Shown here: positions 50,714 through 58,323 of the stretch, piece after piece
Numbering within the stretch: position 1 is the first letter of the stretch
Layout of the letters: every line of letters begins with the position of its first letter
NCBI RefSeq assembly: GCF_965227365.1
Contig: NZ_OZ245754.1
Location: 1,860,001-1,924,000, forward strand
Length of the DNA stretch: 64,000 nt
From: Hwanghaeella sp965227365
GTDB taxonomy: Bacteria > Pseudomonadota > Alphaproteobacteria > UBA8366 > Aestuariispiraceae
Direction: 5' to 3'
Program-made: the position numbers and the translations under genes
The notes under the pieces: model-generated
What the model was told of the DNA's origin: nothing
Database searches by the model: none
What the model saw: only the letters and a program-made list of their open reading frames with translations

Positions 50714-51238
50714 ATGCGTTACGCACGAATTCAAAGCGGGACGGTAATGGAAGTCGTCGACCTCGACGAAGGGGAAACCCCGGCCGACTTCTATCATTCC
50801 GCGATTGCCGAAACCTTCGTCGAGGATCCTTCGGACACCGCCGCGCCCGGCTTTACTTTCGACGGAACGGCATTCTCGGCACCGGCCGCGGCGCCGGTAA
50901 CCCGTGAAATGATCGCCGCGGAAGCCGAGCGTCGGATCGCCGCCGGCATCTTCGTCGACGCAAAGGCCTTCCGCGCCGATGACGCATCGGTTTCCCGGGT
51001 CCGTGAAATGCTCGACGCCTTTGTCGCCGGCATCGTTTCGCCGGAAGGCGTCACGTTCCGCACGGCCGCCGGTGACGAATTCACGCTTACGGCCGAGGCC
51101 GCGGCGCGCTCGATCTATGAGGCGCAAATCACGCACCGGGCCGCGGTCCTGGCGGCGTCTTCGTCCCTGCAAGACACCTTGCCGGCCGACTACCTGACCA
51201 ACGCCGCTTGGCCGGTTGCGGTTTCCATCACTCTCTAA
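50714..51238 (+). CDS. tail fibre assembly-like protein (DUF4376-like)
   Basis: 174 residues. After an N-terminal strand-rich part, AEAERRIAAGIFVDAKAFRADDASVSRV and FRTAAGDEFTLTAEAAARSIYEA match the DUF4376 region of fibre assembly and fibre-associated proteins. Directly follows the fibre gene. GGAGAT before the ATG. Confidence 0.72.
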   Translation: MRYARIQSGTVMEVVDLDEGETPADFYHSAIAETFVEDPSDTAAPGFTFDGTAFSAPAAAPVTREMIAAEAERRIAAGIFVDAKAFRADDASVSRVREMLDAFVAGIVSPEGVTFRTAAGDEFTLTAEAAARSIYEAQITHRAAVLAASSSLQDTLPADYLTNAAWPVAVSITL

Positions 51239-51251
51239 GGAGTCCGACCAA

Positions 51252-51623
51252 ATGTATTTGAACCCCAACGTTTACGACCAGGGCCTTGCTTGGCTGGTAG
51301 CGAACGCCGCTCGGCTCGATATCTGTTCCGCCGAGCCGGCGAACTATGCGCAAGCGACCACCGACGCGAACCTTTCGGTCGGCAATGAAACCGGAATTAC
51401 CGTCGGCGCCCCCGCGGATGCCGGAACCGGCCGAAAGGTCACCGTCCCGGCGGTCGTCGCCGGCGATGTCACCGAAACCGCGACCGCGACGCATTGGGCC
51501 TTGACCGATGGCGCTGGCGTCTTGATCGCAACCGGCGCACTCGCAGCCGGCCAAGTCGTCACCGACGGCAACACTTGGGCGTTGGGCGCTTTCGACATCA
51601 CCTTGCCGGGCCTGGCGGCGTAG
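51252..51623 (+). CDS. hypothetical phage structural protein
   Basis: 123 residues, beta-rich and small-residue-rich: YLNPNVYDQGLAWLVANA, then alternating Thr/Val/Ala strands (VTETATATHWALTDGAGVL). Likely a virion or fibre-associated protein. AGGAG before the ATG. Family name not recalled. Confidence 0.68.
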   Translation: MYLNPNVYDQGLAWLVANAARLDICSAEPANYAQATTDANLSVGNETGITVGAPADAGTGRKVTVPAVVAGDVTETATATHWALTDGAGVLIATGALAAGQVVTDGNTWALGAFDITLPGLAA

Positions 51624-51633
51624 GGCGTCGACG

Positions 51634-52098
51634 ATGAACGAAACCCTCAAAAACGAGTTGCTGGCAGACCCGCTCACCCGCGGGTTTGCCAGCCTGTCGG
51701 ACCCCGAAATATTGGCCGTAAACAGCGTCCCGGATCGCGTCATTTACAGCGACATTCCCGTCGAGGAATTGGCGTCGGCGATTTTTATGTCGCCGATCTA
51801 CGGCATTCTGGAAGCCGCTGCCGCGTCGAATGAGAACGCGCGCAAATTGTTGCGGATCGTCGAGGGGGCCGGCCGCGTCGAAATCTTCCGCTATTCCCGG
51901 TCGGAAACACGAGCCGCGCTGGACGGCATGCTTGCCGATCTGGTCGCTAATGTCGACGGCTTCACCGAAGACCATGCAACCGCGCTGAAGGCGCTGGGCA
52001 CGTCCACGGGCACGCGATGGCAGGAATTGGGCATCGATCCGACCGAACGGGACATCTTCCTAATCATGGACCCGGTCCGCAAAGCGAGTGGAGAATAA
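51634..52098 (+). CDS. hypothetical phage protein
   Basis: 154 residues, helical and acidic, with EELASAIFMSPIYGILEAA and ETRAALDGMLADLVANVDGF. Lies between structural genes. No family recognised; perhaps a fibre chaperone. Confidence 0.62.
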   Translation: MNETLKNELLADPLTRGFASLSDPEILAVNSVPDRVIYSDIPVEELASAIFMSPIYGILEAAAASNENARKLLRIVEGAGRVEIFRYSRSETRAALDGMLADLVANVDGFTEDHATALKALGTSTGTRWQELGIDPTERDIFLIMDPVRKASGE

Positions 52099-52101
52099 GC
52101 C

Positions 52102-52476
52102 ATGGCGGCAACACCAATCACGATTGACCCAATCACCTCAGTTGGAACGACGGAACAAAGGCTGAAGGACAAAGCAAATCCAGGCTCCGACGGCATCGCG
52201 GTCGCTGCGAATGAGGAAATAGTAATTTCCTGTTCCGTCGGGCCGCACTCGACGGATTCCATCTTCGTGAAGCTGTATCGGTCGGCGCAGGTTTCGGGCG
52301 TTACAAAATGGTTTGAAGTGCCAGCCCGCTCTTTTGAGATCGAGCCCGGCGACGAAGATGAGCACGAGATTTTTTGGGGTGTGGGTGGCGGTCCGTTTGA
52401 CATCGGGGTCTATGCATCCGGCTCAACCGACACCCCAACCGTGACCTTCACCGCCAAAAAGGACGCGGTCAATTAA
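52102..52476 (+). CDS. hypothetical phage protein, beta-sandwich-like
   Basis: 124 residues, strand-rich: EEIVISCSVGPHSTDSIFVKL, then WFEVPARSFEIEPGDEDE and a final VTFTAKK strand. Resembles Ig-like or decoration domains by composition only. GGAGAAT before the ATG. Confidence 0.62.
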   Translation: MAATPITIDPITSVGTTEQRLKDKANPGSDGIAVAANEEIVISCSVGPHSTDSIFVKLYRSAQVSGVTKWFEVPARSFEIEPGDEDEHEIFWGVGGGPFDIGVYASGSTDTPTVTFTAKKDAVN

Positions 52477-52479
52477 ACC

Positions 52480-53829
52480 ATGTGGGATTTTTCTACAGGT
52501 CCCGTTCCGCCGTCGAAATGGGATATCAAACCGGAACTGACTAAATACCCGTCCTTCTGGCGCGGAATGAAAATGTGTCTCGTCCCTGCATGGGGATTGA
52601 AAAACATTGTTGATAGTGCCGGTTTTTCCGTTGTGAGCGCACCGGCAGTTACGAGTGTAGGCCCGGAAGGCGTTCGTCTCGGCGACGGAACGGAAGAATT
52701 CGGTCTGATTTCGCCATCAAAATTTAATGTCACCGATAAATTGTCGTTGTTCTGGCGCGGGTCGCAACGGAAAGGGTCGCAGAACTTCGACCGGATATTT
52801 GAAATAGGGGGGTACGGAGCGCGAGACGGCGGCCTTTCTTTCGAAAGAAACAACGCCAATACGACCACGTTTCGCTTGTACGTGTTCGGATTAGTGGGCA
52901 GCGATGGCGGGACGTTATTGGGTTCAGTTAGCCTTACGGAGAATCAAACTTACTCCGTTGCGGTGACCAGCGACGCAATTGCCCCATCCAATATCCTGTA
53001 TGTTGATAATGATCCGCAGATTACAGATACGACCACAGCCCGAGTTTACGATGATCCGACCGAGATATCACTTGGTTGCTATCTAAATGGCGCGTCCAAC
53101 CAAGGGCCGCTAATTACCGAAGTATTTTACGAATGGGAGGGGCGGATATTGACCGCCGCCGAGCGGGCTATACTGGACGCCGACCCATTTGCACCGATCC
53201 GCCCAGACCCGTCCAAAATCATCCCGCGCTATTTCACCGCGGCGGGCAGCGGCGCTCTAGAAGCCGTGCCGATCACGGCGCAGGCCGCGACCATCGGGAC
53301 GCCGGCACTCTCGCAAAACCATGCTTTGGCAACCGCCGGATTGTCTGCGCAAGCGGCAACCATCGGCGCCCCGGCGCTCGGGCAAACCCATTTGCTCGAC
53401 GCCACCGGTATCGAGGCCGAACCGGCGACCGTCGGAACACCTTCGGTCGGCCAGGTCCACAACCTCGACGCGGTCGGCCTCACGTCGCAAGCGGCGACCT
53501 TGGGGACGCCGGAACTTTCCGAGACGAGCGGCCTTGTCGCTGTAGGAATAACCGCCGAACCGGCAACGATCGGAACGCCTGCGCTTTCGCAAAATCATGC
53601 GCTCGATGCCGTCGGGCTGACCGCTTCGGCCGCGACGGTCGGGCAACCGGCGCTTTCGCAAGTGCACGCGCTCACGGCTACCGGCTTGGTCGCGGCGAAC
53701 GCCACTATCCAGACGCCGGCGCTTATCGTTGCCGGTGTTGGTGACGCGGTGCGTTACGTCATCGAGCGCGCGCCGGTCCGGGCAATTGTAGAAAACGGCC
53801 CAAGCCGGGCCATCATCCAACGCGCGTAG
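52480..53829 (+). CDS. LamG-like phage protein with seven tandem repeats
   Basis: 449 residues. The N-terminal 240 residues resemble a concanavalin/LamG sandwich (KLSLFWRGSQRK, RIFEIGGYG, ILTAAERAILDADPF). Residues about 262-425 are seven copies of a unit near 23 residues with the core ATIGTPALSQNHAL. A basic tail (RAPVRAIVENGPSRAIIQRA) ends it. Probably a distal virion protein binding a surface sugar. The N-terminal half is less GC-rich than its neighbours. Confidence 0.72.
   Translation: MWDFSTGPVPPSKWDIKPELTKYPSFWRGMKMCLVPAWGLKNIVDSAGFSVVSAPAVTSVGPEGVRLGDGTEEFGLISPSKFNVTDKLSLFWRGSQRKGSQNFDRIFEIGGYGARDGGLSFERNNANTTTFRLYVFGLVGSDGGTLLGSVSLTENQTYSVAVTSDAIAPSNILYVDNDPQITDTTTARVYDDPTEISLGCYLNGASNQGPLITEVFYEWEGRILTAAERAILDADPFAPIRPDPSKIIPRYFTAAGSGALEAVPITAQAATIGTPALSQNHALATAGLSAQAATIGAPALGQTHLLDATGIEAEPATVGTPSVGQVHNLDAVGLTSQAATLGTPELSETSGLVAVGITAEPATIGTPALSQNHALDAVGLTASAATVGQPALSQVHALTATGLVAANATIQTPALIVAGVGDAVRYVIERAPVRAIVENGPSRAIIQRA
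53265..53745 (+). repeat. 69-bp-unit tandem coding repeat
   Basis: Seven imperfect units of about 69 bases encode AxxATIGTPALxQxHxLxAxGL. Units differ by many synonymous changes, so the array is old or selected at the protein level. Confidence 0.75.
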
Positions 53830-53838
53830 GGGGCAAGA

Positions 53839-54186
53839 ATGTTTGAAGAACCCGCCGAGAAAAACATCCTTCGGCGCCGTGGTGATACCCGCGCTTTCGA
53901 ATTCGAAATGAAGCAAGGCGGGGCGGCGTATGACATCACGGGGTTTTCCTACCTTCTGACGGTCAATCCTCGGCGATCGCCAGCCGACGACACGGAACAG
54001 GCGTTTCAGCTTGCGGGCGTCGTCGTCGATGGTCCGGGCGGTGTCGTTCGGTTTCCCATAACGGCGCCGGCCGCGGCGTTGCTGCCGGGCGTTTACTTTT
54101 ACGATGTCCAAGAAACTGACGACGCCGGCGAGGATTTGACCGTGATCGCCGGCACTTGGACCGTGCGCCAGGACATCACGAAATGA
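53839..54186 (+). CDS. hypothetical phage protein, BppU-like N-terminal pattern
   Basis: 115 residues. RRRGDTRAFEFEMKQGGAAYDITGFSY and then GVYFYDVQETDDAG resemble the small beta domain found in BppU-type baseplate proteins. Function not shown. AGGGGC before the ATG; ATGA overlap with the next gene. Confidence 0.65.
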   Translation: MFEEPAEKNILRRRGDTRAFEFEMKQGGAAYDITGFSYLLTVNPRRSPADDTEQAFQLAGVVVDGPGGVVRFPITAPAAALLPGVYFYDVQETDDAGEDLTVIAGTWTVRQDITK

Positions 54187-54560
54187 GCGATATTCCGCCG
54201 ATCACATACACCCAGCGCATCGCCGATAACTCGTTTCTCAAGGCCGCCCATATGCTTCTTACGATGCTCTTGCCGGTCATGACGGGGGCGCTCGGCTGGT
54301 ATGCCGACCGGCTCGATTCCCGGCTCGAGACTGTATCGAAGGAACTCGCCGAGGCGAATTCGCGCCTCGCCGTCGTGGCGACATACGAGCCCCGGATAAA
54401 TCGCCTCGAGGCGTGGCAACAGGCGACCAACGACGACGTTCGCCGGCGCGGTCGGTTCGATCCGAGCGACGGCCGGGAACTCGAGGCAAAGATTATGTTG
54501 CGCGTCGATCGCCTCGAGGATCGTTTGACCGACGCCGAGCGTCGAATTCCGTCGAGATAG
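54183..54560 (+). CDS. phage membrane protein with coiled coil (holin or spanin-like)
   Basis: 125 residues: one hydrophobic segment (AAHMLLTMLLPVMTGALGWY) near residue 30, then a charged coiled coil (LDSRLETVSKELAEANSRL and RVDRLEDRLTDAERR). Immediately upstream of the lysozyme-like gene, so a lysis role is likely; whether holin or inner-membrane spanin is not clear. Confidence 0.65.
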   Translation: MSDIPPITYTQRIADNSFLKAAHMLLTMLLPVMTGALGWYADRLDSRLETVSKELAEANSRLAVVATYEPRINRLEAWQQATNDDVRRRGRFDPSDGRELEAKIMLRVDRLEDRLTDAERRIPSR

Positions 54561-54588
54561 CCCCCTTTATCAGCAGGAAAATCTGAAA

Positions 54589-55056
54589 ATGAAAACGCGA
54601 GCCGAACAGTTCGCGCGCTTGGTCGTGCGGCCGGCGCTCAAGACCCTTGACCTATGGTCGCCGGCGGCCGAGCGGTTGGTTCTCGGAACCGCCCTTGTCG
54701 AAAGCAACCTCGACTACATCGAACAGATTGGCGGCGGGCCGGCCCTTGGGTTCTTCCAAATGGAACCCGACACCGCCAACGACATTTGGCGCAATTATCT
54801 CGCCTACCGTCCCGACCTTCTCGCAAAGGTCATGGTCCTATCGGTTTCGGATATCGACCGGACGGCGCAACTTGCCGGCAATGCGTATTTCGGCGCGGCG
54901 CTTTGCCGAGTTCATTATTTCCGCGTCCCGGCCGCCTTGCCCGCGGTCAATGATTCCGCCGGCCTCGCTGCATATTGGAAGCAGCACTACAACACCGCCA
55001 AGGGTGCGGGGACGCCGGCGAAATTCCTACAGGCGCTCGAGCGGTTCGACGCCTGA
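54589..55056 (+). CDS. lysozyme-like endolysin
   Basis: 155 residues. VLGTALVESNLDYIEQIGGG with a catalytic Glu, then ALGFFQMEPDTANDIW, resembles the GEASxxGxxQ region of lytic transglycosylases and phage lysozymes; DSAGLAAYWKQHYNT follows. No signal peptide, so it needs a holin. Cleaves peptidoglycan at lysis. Confidence 0.8.
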   Translation: MKTRAEQFARLVVRPALKTLDLWSPAAERLVLGTALVESNLDYIEQIGGGPALGFFQMEPDTANDIWRNYLAYRPDLLAKVMVLSVSDIDRTAQLAGNAYFGAALCRVHYFRVPAALPAVNDSAGLAAYWKQHYNTAKGAGTPAKFLQALERFDA

Positions 55057-55081
55057 TTTCCCAGAACAGAAAGGAAGTGTG

Positions 55082-55528
55082 ATGCGAAAGCTTTTCGCCA
55101 TTGGTTTTGCGTGCCTGGCGCTTGTCGCTGTGGCCGCCTGTACCACCGCCGTCGATACCGGCGCCGGTGTCGCCGCTCGCCTTGCCGATGAATATTGCGG
55201 CATCGCGGACCCCGATCTTCGCGAGGTCTTCCTCAAGCGGATCAACGCCAAAACCCAGCGGGCAACCATCGTGCCTTTCGACTGTGGCGACGAAGTCGAG
55301 AAGCCCGCGGAACCGGAGAAAGTAAGCATCTATGGAAACGGAAACTCTCTCGAACCCGGAGCAAATCGCCTTGATTATCGGGGCCGTGGTGACCATCGCG
55401 AACGCGATTACGGCCATGTTCCCGACGCGGGCGAAGAACCCGGTATTGAGCGGCATCTTGCGCGTTCTGAATATTCTCGCGATCAACATCGGGAAGAACC
55501 GGAACGCGGACGACGTTTGATCGGCTAG
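55082..55528 (+). CDS. phage lipoprotein overlapping a membrane protein gene
   Basis: 148 residues. Lipoprotein signal (KLFAIGFACLALVAVAAC, lipobox VAAC). The first 85 residues are ordinary; the last 65 are a charged Arg/Glu/Asp-rich run that is read through the whole of the next gene in another frame, and may be passively coded. An outer-membrane lipoprotein near the lysin suggests an Rz1-type spanin. AAGGAAG before the ATG. Confidence 0.7.
   Translation: MRKLFAIGFACLALVAVAACTTAVDTGAGVAARLADEYCGIADPDLREVFLKRINAKTQRATIVPFDCGDEVEKPAEPEKVSIYGNGNSLEPGANRLDYRGRGDHRERDYGHVPDAGEEPGIERHLARSEYSRDQHREEPERGRRLIG
55332..55520 (+). CDS. small phage membrane protein (holin-like), nested gene
   Basis: 62 residues with hydrophobic stretches (IALIIGAVVTIANAITAMF and PVLSGILRVLNILAINI) and a short charged tail. 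It lies wholly inside the lipoprotein frame. GGAGAAAG lies about 11 bases before the ATG. The clean membrane pattern argues that this frame, not the lipoprotein tail, is under selection here. Confidence 0.65.
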   Translation: METETLSNPEQIALIIGAVVTIANAITAMFPTRAKNPVLSGILRVLNILAINIGKNRNADDV

Positions 55529-55722
55529 GCCGGCCCGTCGTTGTTGCGATTGATGGACCGCCGGACGAAGGCCAAGGCCTCGCTGGCGGTCCATGCCGGT
55601 CTTTCGGCGTTGACCGCGGCGACGGCCCGGCCGAGCGCTCTTGAAGTATGAAGGCCTTCGTCGGTCGCTTCCTTATGAGCGCGGCGGGCGATCGAGGCGA
55701 GTTCTTCGTCGGTATTGTTCAT
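55525..55722 (-). CDS. hypothetical small protein at the right end of the prophage
   Basis: 65 residues from an ATG at 55722 (frame open to 55761). Helical, with RRAHKEATDEGLHTSRALG and ASEALAFVRRSI. It is convergent with the lysis genes by 4 bases and lies between them and attR. The longer start would run through an arm-type motif. Unknown function. Confidence 0.55.
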   Translation of the reverse strand: MNNTDEELASIARRAHKEATDEGLHTSRALGRAVAAVNAERPAWTASEALAFVRRSINRNNDGPA

Positions 55723-55734
55723 TTGCCAAAAAAA

Positions 55735-55792
55735 GGTTTGGGGAAACCGCCCGTAAGCCATTGAATCTTTATGGCCTGTTTTTCCCCAAACC
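55735..55792. promoter_or_regulatory. candidate integrase arm-type sites, right end
   Basis: GGTTTGGGGAAA (55735-55746) and TTTTCCCCAAACC (55780-55792) are the same motif in opposite orientations, matching the pair at the left end. They lie 40-97 bp inside attR. Confidence 0.6.
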
Positions 55793-55831
55793 TTATACCT
55801 AAGTGATTGAAAAACCGTATTTAGGGTCTTT

Positions 55832-55847
55832 CTCCTCTGGGCACCAT
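55832..55847. repeat. attR core
   Basis: Exact copy of the 16-bp attL core CTCCTCTGGGCACCAT. Host sequence resumes after it, 56 bp before the stop of the first pseudo-caspase gene. Confidence 0.93.
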
Positions 55848-55903
55848 TTACCCCTTCACAGTTTGAAATAGAGACTATCTCGGTCGTTCGTTTTTGAGTT
55901 CGG

Positions 55904-57475
55904 TCAGTCCAGATAGCCGAACGCGCAGTTGCCTATGCTGGCGTTTGGGATCGAGAGTGTCGCCCGCGTCCCCCGCTCCGGTGTTATCCGCAACACCGCC
56001 GTATGGTGTGTGTCGCTTGTGCCGGAACTGCTATACAACAAAAAACTTCCATTATTTGGTGCGCTATTTCTCTGCTTGAGTTGCAGTATCTGGCCGGTCT
56101 TGGAGTGATGCAGATCGGCTGTCCAAATCCCGGCCCGGTATTCAAGCGTCATTGCGTACTGAACATCACTGCCGCATGTCTTTAGATAGAGACCAGCCCA
56201 ACCGGGGGAGTTGGTTCCGTCAAGCGTTGCGGTGAACTTGCTTCGGGTTGATTGTTCTTCCACAGTGGGCACTGGCGCTTTGTCGGCCTCCAAAGCAGCT
56301 AGATCTTTAGTCAATTCTGTAACGCGGGCTTTGGCGGATTCAGTGTATTTGCCTTCGGGAAAACGAGTGAGGTATTCGGCAAAAGTTGCGACATCATCCT
56401 GCCCCTCGATACTCGCCCACACAATGTCGTCCAAGTCCGCAGTATCGTTCGCTTCATCGGCGGTTGATTCGTCAACACTCTCGGTGGGCGTGGCTGACAC
56501 GGGCCTTGAAGGCATCGTTTGTCGGCTTCCTGTCGAAGAGCCAAATCCATTCGGGTCGATACGGGCGAGGGCGTGTGCCGCGTGTTTTCTGAAAACGCCG
56601 TTTTCATTCTCGTTCAGGTATGCCTGGTAAGCCGCCTTGTCATTGGCCTCCTCAATCTCTTGGTATGCGGCCAACTCAGCCAAGGCGTCGTCGATAAAGG
56701 ACGCTCTCTCGCCTTCGGCCGTCGTATTGGCAAAAGAAACTGTGTCTGTGGTTGGCGATGAAATCCAGGGCAAGTGGACCGCGTCGCTGTATTTCGCGGC
56801 GAACCAGCGAGAGAGGGGAAGAAGTTCCGAAAATGATGCGCCGTTTGTTGAAATCGCCCGGGTGAAGGCCGTTGTGAAACCGTTCAGCTCGAATTCCGCG
56901 TCGTACAGGATCTCGCCGGGCTTGGCGCAGAGGGCGACTGTTGTCCCTGCCGGGGGAGCGATCGGAGCGAATCCCTCATCCCCTGAGGTTTGATAAAACG
57001 GGTTTCCGAAACAAGCATCCAGGACAAGGGCGTTCGCGGCACTACCGGATTTGGAGAGAGATTCAAGAATAGTTGAAACGGGAAAACCTTCCTGCCGAAC
57101 GTCCGTTTCGCCGGAGATCGCCGATCTGGGAGGGATCAGAAAATTTTCGCCCTGTGATTGGATGGCAAGACCTGCAAAGTAAACGATCCCGACCGCATCC
57201 TGGCCGTTCTTCGCTAGCCGTTTCGCGAATACATCAACTGCCCACTTAATGCCGTCCCTGTTGACGATGCCAATATCTATCACTGTATAGCCGGCAGCAG
57301 ACAGGGCGGACTTCACTGCTGCCGAATTCTCCTCAGCGAAAGGTACGGAGAATCCCTCGTACGACCCGTTTCCAAGAAGCAGGGCAAGCCGCGATTGGGC
57401 TTGGGCGGGGGAGTGGCCAAACAGCACGGCCAGAACAATGCCGAAAGCGATGATATAATGAAATGGATTCTTCAT
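55904..57475 (-). CDS. secreted caspase-like (C14) protein lacking the catalytic His
   Basis: 523 residues. Signal peptide (FHYIIAFGIVLAVLFG, cleavage after AQA). Caspase p20-like part: RLALLLGNGSYEG, AVDVFAKRL, GIVYFAGLAIQSQGENFLIPP and LVLDACFGNPF. The usual YxGHG has become YFAGLA, so the catalytic His is gone while the Cys (DACF) stays. Then helical repeats (FAEYLTRFPEGKYTESAKARV) and a C-terminal module of about 110 residues ending in IGNCAFGYLD, shared with the next two leftward genes. ATG 57475 chosen at the signal peptide. Confidence 0.8.
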   Translation of the reverse strand: MKNPFHYIIAFGIVLAVLFGHSPAQAQSRLALLLGNGSYEGFSVPFAEENSAAVKSALSAAGYTVIDIGIVNRDGIKWAVDVFAKRLAKNGQDAVGIVYFAGLAIQSQGENFLIPPRSAISGETDVRQEGFPVSTILESLSKSGSAANALVLDACFGNPFYQTSGDEGFAPIAPPAGTTVALCAKPGEILYDAEFELNGFTTAFTRAISTNGASFSELLPLSRWFAAKYSDAVHLPWISSPTTDTVSFANTTAEGERASFIDDALAELAAYQEIEEANDKAAYQAYLNENENGVFRKHAAHALARIDPNGFGSSTGSRQTMPSRPVSATPTESVDESTADEANDTADLDDIVWASIEGQDDVATFAEYLTRFPEGKYTESAKARVTELTKDLAALEADKAPVPTVEEQSTRSKFTATLDGTNSPGWAGLYLKTCGSDVQYAMTLEYRAGIWTADLHHSKTGQILQLKQRNSAPNNGSFLLYSSSGTSDTHHTAVLRITPERGTRATLSIPNASIGNCAFGYLD

Positions 57476-57574
57476 GATCGATACCAAAGCAGTCTTTTCC
57501 GTGTGTGGTTCGCAATGCTCATATGGTGATGGGGCTGCGGCCACCGCGTCTGCGGTTAGAACCATCGCCAAGCG

Positions 57575-58270
57575 TCACTCCAAATATCCAACCGCACAGT
57601 CGCCTGTCGTGCTGCCAGGAACCGATAAACGGATCAGGCCGCCGGACTTCGGCACGAATTCTACCGCCGATTTCTGATGCTCTGTCTGGCTCGTGCCGCT
57701 TACTAAATAGCCGAACAACAGAATGGCCTCTTCTTCTGGCTGGGGGGCCAGTTGATTGAAGGAAAGTCTATCGTCGGCACCTGCCTGCAAGAGTTCGGCT
57801 TTCCATTTTCCTCTATCGCGCTTGATCGATACGCGATAACTGGAATCAGGACTGCAGAAGGATCTATACGCACCGCCCCAATCGCTTGGGTTTGCACCGG
57901 TCAAGTTTGCGGTAAAAGTCTTCAATCCGAAACGTCCCGTTGTATTGGCGGCCCTGACCGTTCTTGACAGTTCCTGGTTTGCCTCCAGTTTCCCGGCACG
58001 TTTTTCCGCTTCGGCTACATATTTCCCATCGGGAAAGCGGGCAATGTATTCCCGCAGGACCGACGCGTTTTGTTCATTCTTGATACGCGCCCAAACGAGT
58101 TCGTCAATCTTCGAACCATTGTCAGCAACCGCCAGGAGGGTTCCCTGCGGTGCCTCGCTCACCTCGGTCTGAAACACTGTTTGTGCCTGGGCTTGCGACG
58201 TGGTTGGGGTGAGGAGGAACAGGATCGCCAAAACGAATTGTCCTATCCCGATTATCCGTAGCGGAAGCAT
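57575..58270 (-). CDS. secreted protein with the C-terminal module of the caspase-like neighbours
   Basis: 231 residues. Signal peptide (GQFVLAILFLLTPTTSQAQA). One helical repeat (LREYIARFPDGKYVAEAEKRA) and then the same module as in both neighbours, from FTANLTGANPSDWGGAYRSFC to a terminal TTGDCAVGYLE. No caspase domain: it is a short paralogue consisting of repeat plus module. The two cysteines probably form a disulphide. Function unknown. Confidence 0.75.
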   Translation of the reverse strand: MLPLRIIGIGQFVLAILFLLTPTTSQAQAQTVFQTEVSEAPQGTLLAVADNGSKIDELVWARIKNEQNASVLREYIARFPDGKYVAEAEKRAGKLEANQELSRTVRAANTTGRFGLKTFTANLTGANPSDWGGAYRSFCSPDSSYRVSIKRDRGKWKAELLQAGADDRLSFNQLAPQPEEEAILLFGYLVSGTSQTEHQKSAVEFVPKSGGLIRLSVPGSTTGDCAVGYLE

Positions 58271-58323
58271 GTGCGGGGAGGTTCCTTTTTATTGAATTAG
58301 TCACTTACGAATGGGTTGGCTGG

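Larger units (their letters stand above)
13651..55847. mobile_element. intact temperate prophage with HK97-type head and Mu-type contractile tail
   Basis: Bounded by a 16-bp direct repeat at the 3' end of tRNA-Phe and carrying the full set of temperate-phage modules: integrase/excisionase, recombination, immunity, replication, packaging and head, contractile tail, fibres and lysis. About 42.2 kb. No frameshifted or truncated essential gene is seen, so it may be inducible. The head genes follow the lambdoid/HK97 order while the tail genes follow the Mu order, so the phage is a mosaic myovirus. Confidence 0.95.

Noticed and set aside
50051..51268. 405-codon minus-strand frame
   Set aside because: Antisense of the glycine-rich fibre gene, where low-complexity coding leaves opposite frames open.
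53257..54111. 284-codon minus-strand frame with apparent repeats
   Set aside because: Its repeats are only the reverse of the tandem coding repeat in the LamG-like gene.
13651..55847. Mu-like transposable phage
   Set aside because: The tail genes are Mu-type, but there is a tyrosine integrase, a tRNA att site with a 16-bp core, and no MuA/MuB transposition genes.
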